In this document: piece after piece, positions 33,192-36,002 of the stretch
Position numbering within the stretch: position 1 is the stretch's first letter
Layout: each line of letters starts with the position of its first letter
NCBI GenBank assembly: GCA_902470695.1
Contig: CABRHH010000028.1
Location: 1-36,002 of the forward strand
Length of the DNA: 36,002 bases
Direction of reading: 5' to 3'
From: an uncultured Collinsella sp.
GTDB lineage: Bacteria; Actinomycetota; Coriobacteriia; Coriobacteriales; Coriobacteriaceae
Program-made: the position numbers and the translations under genes
Notes under the pieces: model-generated
Database searches by the model: none
The model's input: only the letters and a program-made list of their open reading frames with translations
What the model was told of the DNA's origin: nothing

Positions 33192-34529
33192 CTACGCCTC
33201 CACCACGTGCCCGACCAGCTCATAGCAGAAGCTGTCGGTGAACTCAACGCACAGGATGTCGCCCACGCTCGCCTCGGTTGCATCCAGGTGCACCGCGCCG
33301 TCGGAATCGGGCGCCTGGAACCAGGCGTGCCCCACGAGCTCAGGACCCTCGTCGCCCTCCTCGATGCCGTCCACGATCACCTCGGCGACCTCGCCCACAT
33401 GCGCGGCCGTAGCCGCGAAGCCAAGTGACTCGGCCAAGTCCATGGCCGCCTGCGTACGCTCGAGCTTGATATCCTCGGGCACCTGGTCTTCCATGCGTGC
33501 GGCGCGGGTGCCGTCCTCCTGCGAATACGGGAATACGCTCGTGTAGTCGAACCCGTTGCGGTCCATGAAGGCAAGCATCCGCTCGGCCTGCTCGTCGGTC
33601 TCGCCCGGGAAGCCCACCAGGCTCGTGGTGCGGATGACCATGCCGGGGATCTCGGCGCGCAAGCGCTCGAACAGGGCATCGAGCTCCTCTTCGGAGCCGG
33701 TGCGGTGCATGGCGCTGAGCACCTCAGCGGAGCAGTGCTGCACCGGGATGTCGATATAGGGCAGGATCTCGGGCGTGTCGCGGATGGCGGCGATCAGCTC
33801 GTCGGTCATGCCCTCGGGCTGCAGGTAGAGCACGCGCACCCACACGCGCTCGGGGCGCACGGCCGCCGCCACGGCAACCATGAGCTGCGCCAAGGTGACG
33901 GGACCGTCCGTGCCCTCGGGAAAATCGGTGCCCCAGATGCCGGTGTCCTGGCCGATGAGCACGATCTCGCGCACCCCGCCGGCCACCAGCTCGCGAACCT
34001 CGTCCAAGATCTCGGCAGCCGGGCGCGAGCGGTAGCGTCCGCGGATGTAGGGAATCGCGCAGAAACTGCAGAACCTATCGCAGCCGTCCGAGATCTTCAC
34101 ATAGGCCACCGCACCCTCGACGGTGCGCTTGACCTGCGGGATGAACGGCAAATCGGCACGGGAGACGCCCAGCACGCCGTCGACGACGCCCACGATGGCA
34201 TCCTCCTCGTCCGTGCGCACGAACGCCGCGACCTCGGGTAGCTCGGCGGGCAAGTCGGAGCCGTAGCGGGACGGCACGCAGCCGCACATGACGATCGGCA
34301 TGGTACGGACACCGTCTTGCGCCTCCTCGGCGAGCGCCAGCGTGCACTCGATGCTTTCCGAGGTGGCCGACGCGAGGAACGAGCAGGTGTTGACAATCGC
34401 GAGGTCGGCGTCTGCCGCCTCGGTGGCCTCGCCATATCCCGCCGCGGTGAGCAGGGCGCGCATGCGATCGGTGTCGACCTCGTTTTTAGCGCAGCCGAGC
34501 GTGATGTAGAGAATGGAGCCGTGGCTCAT
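33192..34529 (-). CDS. rimO: Ribosomal protein uS12 methylthiotransferase RimO
   Basis: RimO adds a methylthio group to an aspartate of ribosomal protein S12, using two iron-sulfur clusters and SAM. The 445-aa product has ITLGCAKNEVDTDRM (Cys13), NTCSFL, MCGCVPSRY, the radical SAM motif CDRFCSFCAIPYIRGRYRSR, and a C-terminal TRAM domain with an acidic region. The GCAKN and SFCAIP motifs separate it from MiaB and MtaB. ATG 34529 has AAGGAT six bases upstream and follows yajQ by nine bases. It is the third methylthiotransferase in this window. Confidence 0.95.
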   Translation of the reverse strand: MSHGSILYITLGCAKNEVDTDRMRALLTAAGYGEATEAADADLAIVNTCSFLASATSESIECTLALAEEAQDGVRTMPIVMCGCVPSRYGSDLPAELPEVAAFVRTDEEDAIVGVVDGVLGVSRADLPFIPQVKRTVEGAVAYVKISDGCDRFCSFCAIPYIRGRYRSRPAAEILDEVRELVAGGVREIVLIGQDTGIWGTDFPEGTDGPVTLAQLMVAVAAAVRPERVWVRVLYLQPEGMTDELIAAIRDTPEILPYIDIPVQHCSAEVLSAMHRTGSEEELDALFERLRAEIPGMVIRTTSLVGFPGETDEQAERMLAFMDRNGFDYTSVFPYSQEDGTRAARMEDQVPEDIKLERTQAAMDLAESLGFAATAAHVGEVAEVIVDGIEEGDEGPELVGHAWFQAPDSDGAVHLDATEASVGDILCVEFTDSFCYELVGHVVEA

Positions 34530-34538
34530 GGACGATCC

Positions 34539-35036
34539 TTATCGGTAGTTGGTGAACTGCAGGGGCTGGCCGAAGTCCTGGCCGCGCAGATACGAGATGA
34601 CCTGCTGGAGCGCATCCTTGGAGGCGCTGGAAACCCGAAGCTTGTCGGACTCGATGGTGACCTTGACCTTGAGCTTGAGGTCCTTGACCTCACGGTTGAT
34701 GCGCTTGGCCAGGGGCTGGTCGATACCCTCCACGATGCGGCCGAGCACGCGCACCGTGCCGCCCGAGGCGGCCTGCGGGTCGTCCCAGTGCACGCAGGAG
34801 ATGTCGACGCCGCGCTTGATGAGCTTGCCGTTCAGCACGTCGATGATCTGGCGGGACACGAAGTCGGCCGGCGCGTTGATCGTGAAAAGCCCATCGCCGC
34901 GCGAAAGCTCGATGGTGGCGCCGGACCCCTTCAGGTCGTAACGCTGGGTGAGCTCGCGCGCCGTCTGCTGAAAGGCGTTGTCGACCTCCTGCATGTTCAC
35001 TTCTGACACGACGTCGAAGCTGGAATCTTTCGCCAT
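34539..35036 (-). CDS. yajQ: YajQ-family nucleotide-binding protein
   Basis: YajQ proteins have two ferredoxin-like halves and bind nucleotides; in Xanthomonas a member binds cyclic di-GMP. The 165-aa product has the family start MAKDSSFDVVSEVNMQEVDN, TQRYDLKGSGA, and the end KDALQQVISYLRGQDFGQPL. Length is typical. ATG 35036 has AGGAGGT six bases upstream; the frame extends left into the next gene but lacks support. Its cellular role here is unknown. It lies between the RodZ-like gene (22 bases) and rimO (nine bases). Confidence 0.95.
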   Translation of the reverse strand: MAKDSSFDVVSEVNMQEVDNAFQQTARELTQRYDLKGSGATIELSRGDGLFTINAPADFVSRQIIDVLNGKLIKRGVDISCVHWDDPQAASGGTVRVLGRIVEGIDQPLAKRINREVKDLKLKVKVTIESDKLRVSSASKDALQQVISYLRGQDFGQPLQFTNYR

Positions 35037-35058
35037 GGAAAACCTCCTGGTATCTCCC

Positions 35059-36002
35059 CTATTGCTGTGCGGCTGCCTGTCCGCTGGTGTCACTCGTATC
35101 GGTGCTCGCCGCATCGCCGGACTGGTCGGCGGCGGCGGTGCCTCCGCTATCGGTCTTTTGCGGTGCGGTGATCGTGACCTTGCCCACGCCGGACACCTTG
35201 GTATCGTAGCGCACCTTCTCGCCGTTTTTCGTCACCGTGACGTCGCTGGGCTTGTCGGTGGTGATCTCGATCTGCTGGGTCACGGTGAACTCCTGTTCGA
35301 AGGGCCCGACCTCCTGGGAGGCCAAGACCGATTTGCCGTCGAGCTTCACCTCGAGCCAGGCCACCGTCCCCTTGCCGGGGATCGACACCTTCACCACGGT
35401 CTCGGTAGGCTCGCTATCGGCGGCATCGCCTGTGGCCGAGCCATCGGAGGAGGTGCCGTCGGCAGCTGCGGCGTCATCTGCGGCTGCATCGTCGCCGCTA
35501 CCATCGGACGAATCGTCGGACGCGCTGTCGTTCGAGGTGCTCTTCGAGGAGGTCGAGGCGTCTGCCTGCGCGCTGCCCTGCGCCGGCGACGCGGCCGGGG
35601 CGCAGCCGCGCATCACAAGCACAGTGAGTACAATCACGATGACGATGAGGCCGATGCCGCCGCCGATCAGCAGGCGCGGGTCGAAGGCAAGCGGGGCGGG
35701 CGTCTGCCGGGACGGGCGACGGCCAGGCGCGCCGGACCCTGCCGGGCGCCCACGGCCTGCGCGCCGATCGGCTCCGCGATAGCCCCCGCGCGTCGGCTCC
35801 ATCTGTCGCCGACCGGCAGCGCCGGCGACAGGTCGCCTGCTGCGGTCGGCAGGGCCGCGCATGTCGCCACTGCGCGCGGCGCCCACAGGACGGCCGCCGC
35901 GAGGCGCCGGGCGCAGGCGCTGGGCCGCCATCGGCTCGTGCGGCGAGGTGGACTCGGACACATAGCCCGCCTGCGGCGGACGGCTGGCGAAACGCGAGCC
36001 GG
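35059..36002 (-). CDS. RodZ-like membrane protein with DUF4115 domain (5' end outside the window)
   Basis: The visible part is at least 313 codons and stays open to the window edge; GTG 35961 (300 aa) has no good ribosome site, so the true start is probably outside. From that GTG, residues 1-95 are an Arg/Gly/Pro-rich basic stretch, one membrane segment lies at 97-117, a Ser/Asp/Ala-rich acidic linker at about 121-186, and a DUF4115-like domain (RodZ C-terminal type) at about 188-268, with VAWLEVKLDGKSVLASQEVG. RodZ links MreB to wall synthesis. The RodZ helix-turn-helix is not seen and could be off the edge. A Ser/Thr/Ala-rich tail ends the protein. It starts the block leading to yajQ, rimO and pgsA. 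Confidence 0.7.
   Translation of the reverse strand, partial: GSRFASRPPQAGYVSESTSPHEPMAAQRLRPAPRGGRPVGAARSGDMRGPADRSRRPVAGAAGRRQMEPTRGGYRGADRRAGRGRPAGSGAPGRRPSRQTPAPLAFDPRLLIGGGIGLIVIVIVLTVLVMRGCAPAASPAQGSAQADASTSSKSTSNDSASDDSSDGSGDDAAADDAAAADGTSSDGSATGDAADSEPTETVVKVSIPGKGTVAWLEVKLDGKSVLASQEVGPFEQEFTVTQQIEITTDKPSDVTVTKNGEKVRYDTKVSGVGKVTITAPQKTDSGGTAAADQSGDAASTDTSDTSGQAAAQQ

Overview
The window reads as a stretch of core chromosome from a high-GC Gram-positive bacterium, most likely a member of the Coriobacteriia (Collinsella/Olsenella-like). This is inference from several signs. A GarA/OdhI-like FHA gene lies next to an FtsR-like MerR gene, a pair typical of Actinobacteria. RNase Y and SpoVS sit beside RecA/RecX, a mix usual for low-GC Gram-positives but also expected in Coriobacteriia. 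The LexA boxes have the Gram-positive CGAAC-N4-GTTCG form. Coding density is high, and I saw no rRNA, tRNA, CRISPR array, insertion sequence or prophage.

Left part (1-15.3 kb, all + strand). LepA is followed by DusB and HemW. A long gene run then encodes a membrane-ended DnaJ-like protein, a canonical DnaJ, MtaB, PhoH, YbeY, a DgkA-type lipid kinase and Era. Several of these genes overlap or nearly touch, and a hairpin plus T-run after Era closes the run. Next come a CDP-alcohol phosphatidyltransferase, the FHA/FtsR pair, Apt and a DegV-family fatty-acid-binding protein, closed by a strong terminator. Most of these genes serve ribosome assembly, tRNA modification, protein folding and envelope lipids.

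Middle (15.3-22.8 kb, mixed strands). A gene-free, AT-rich island of about 380 bp with nested palindromes precedes a divergent pair: thioredoxin reductase (-) and a processive glycolipid glycosyltransferase (+). A nucleotide-supply operon on the - strand (nrdR, dut, purine permease) follows. After it comes an SOS divergon: a membrane-anchored LysM protein on - and lexA on +, with three LexA boxes between them. A DUF1624 membrane protein directly follows lexA.

Right part (22.8-36.0 kb, all - strand). In transcription order: a RodZ-like membrane protein (cut by the window edge), YajQ, RimO, PgsA, CinA/PncC; then RecA and RecX under a promoter with a LexA box in its spacer; then RNase Y, a stand-alone GHKL ATPase, SpoVS, MiaB, MiaA and HflX. 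RNase Y, the ATPase and SpoVS are tightly linked, and the ATPase has no function I can assign.

The best leads for something undescribed are the GHKL ATPase between RNase Y and SpoVS, the DnaJ-like protein whose C-terminal half is replaced by membrane segments, the lexA/LysM SOS divergon with its DUF1624 companion, and the AT-rich palindromic island.
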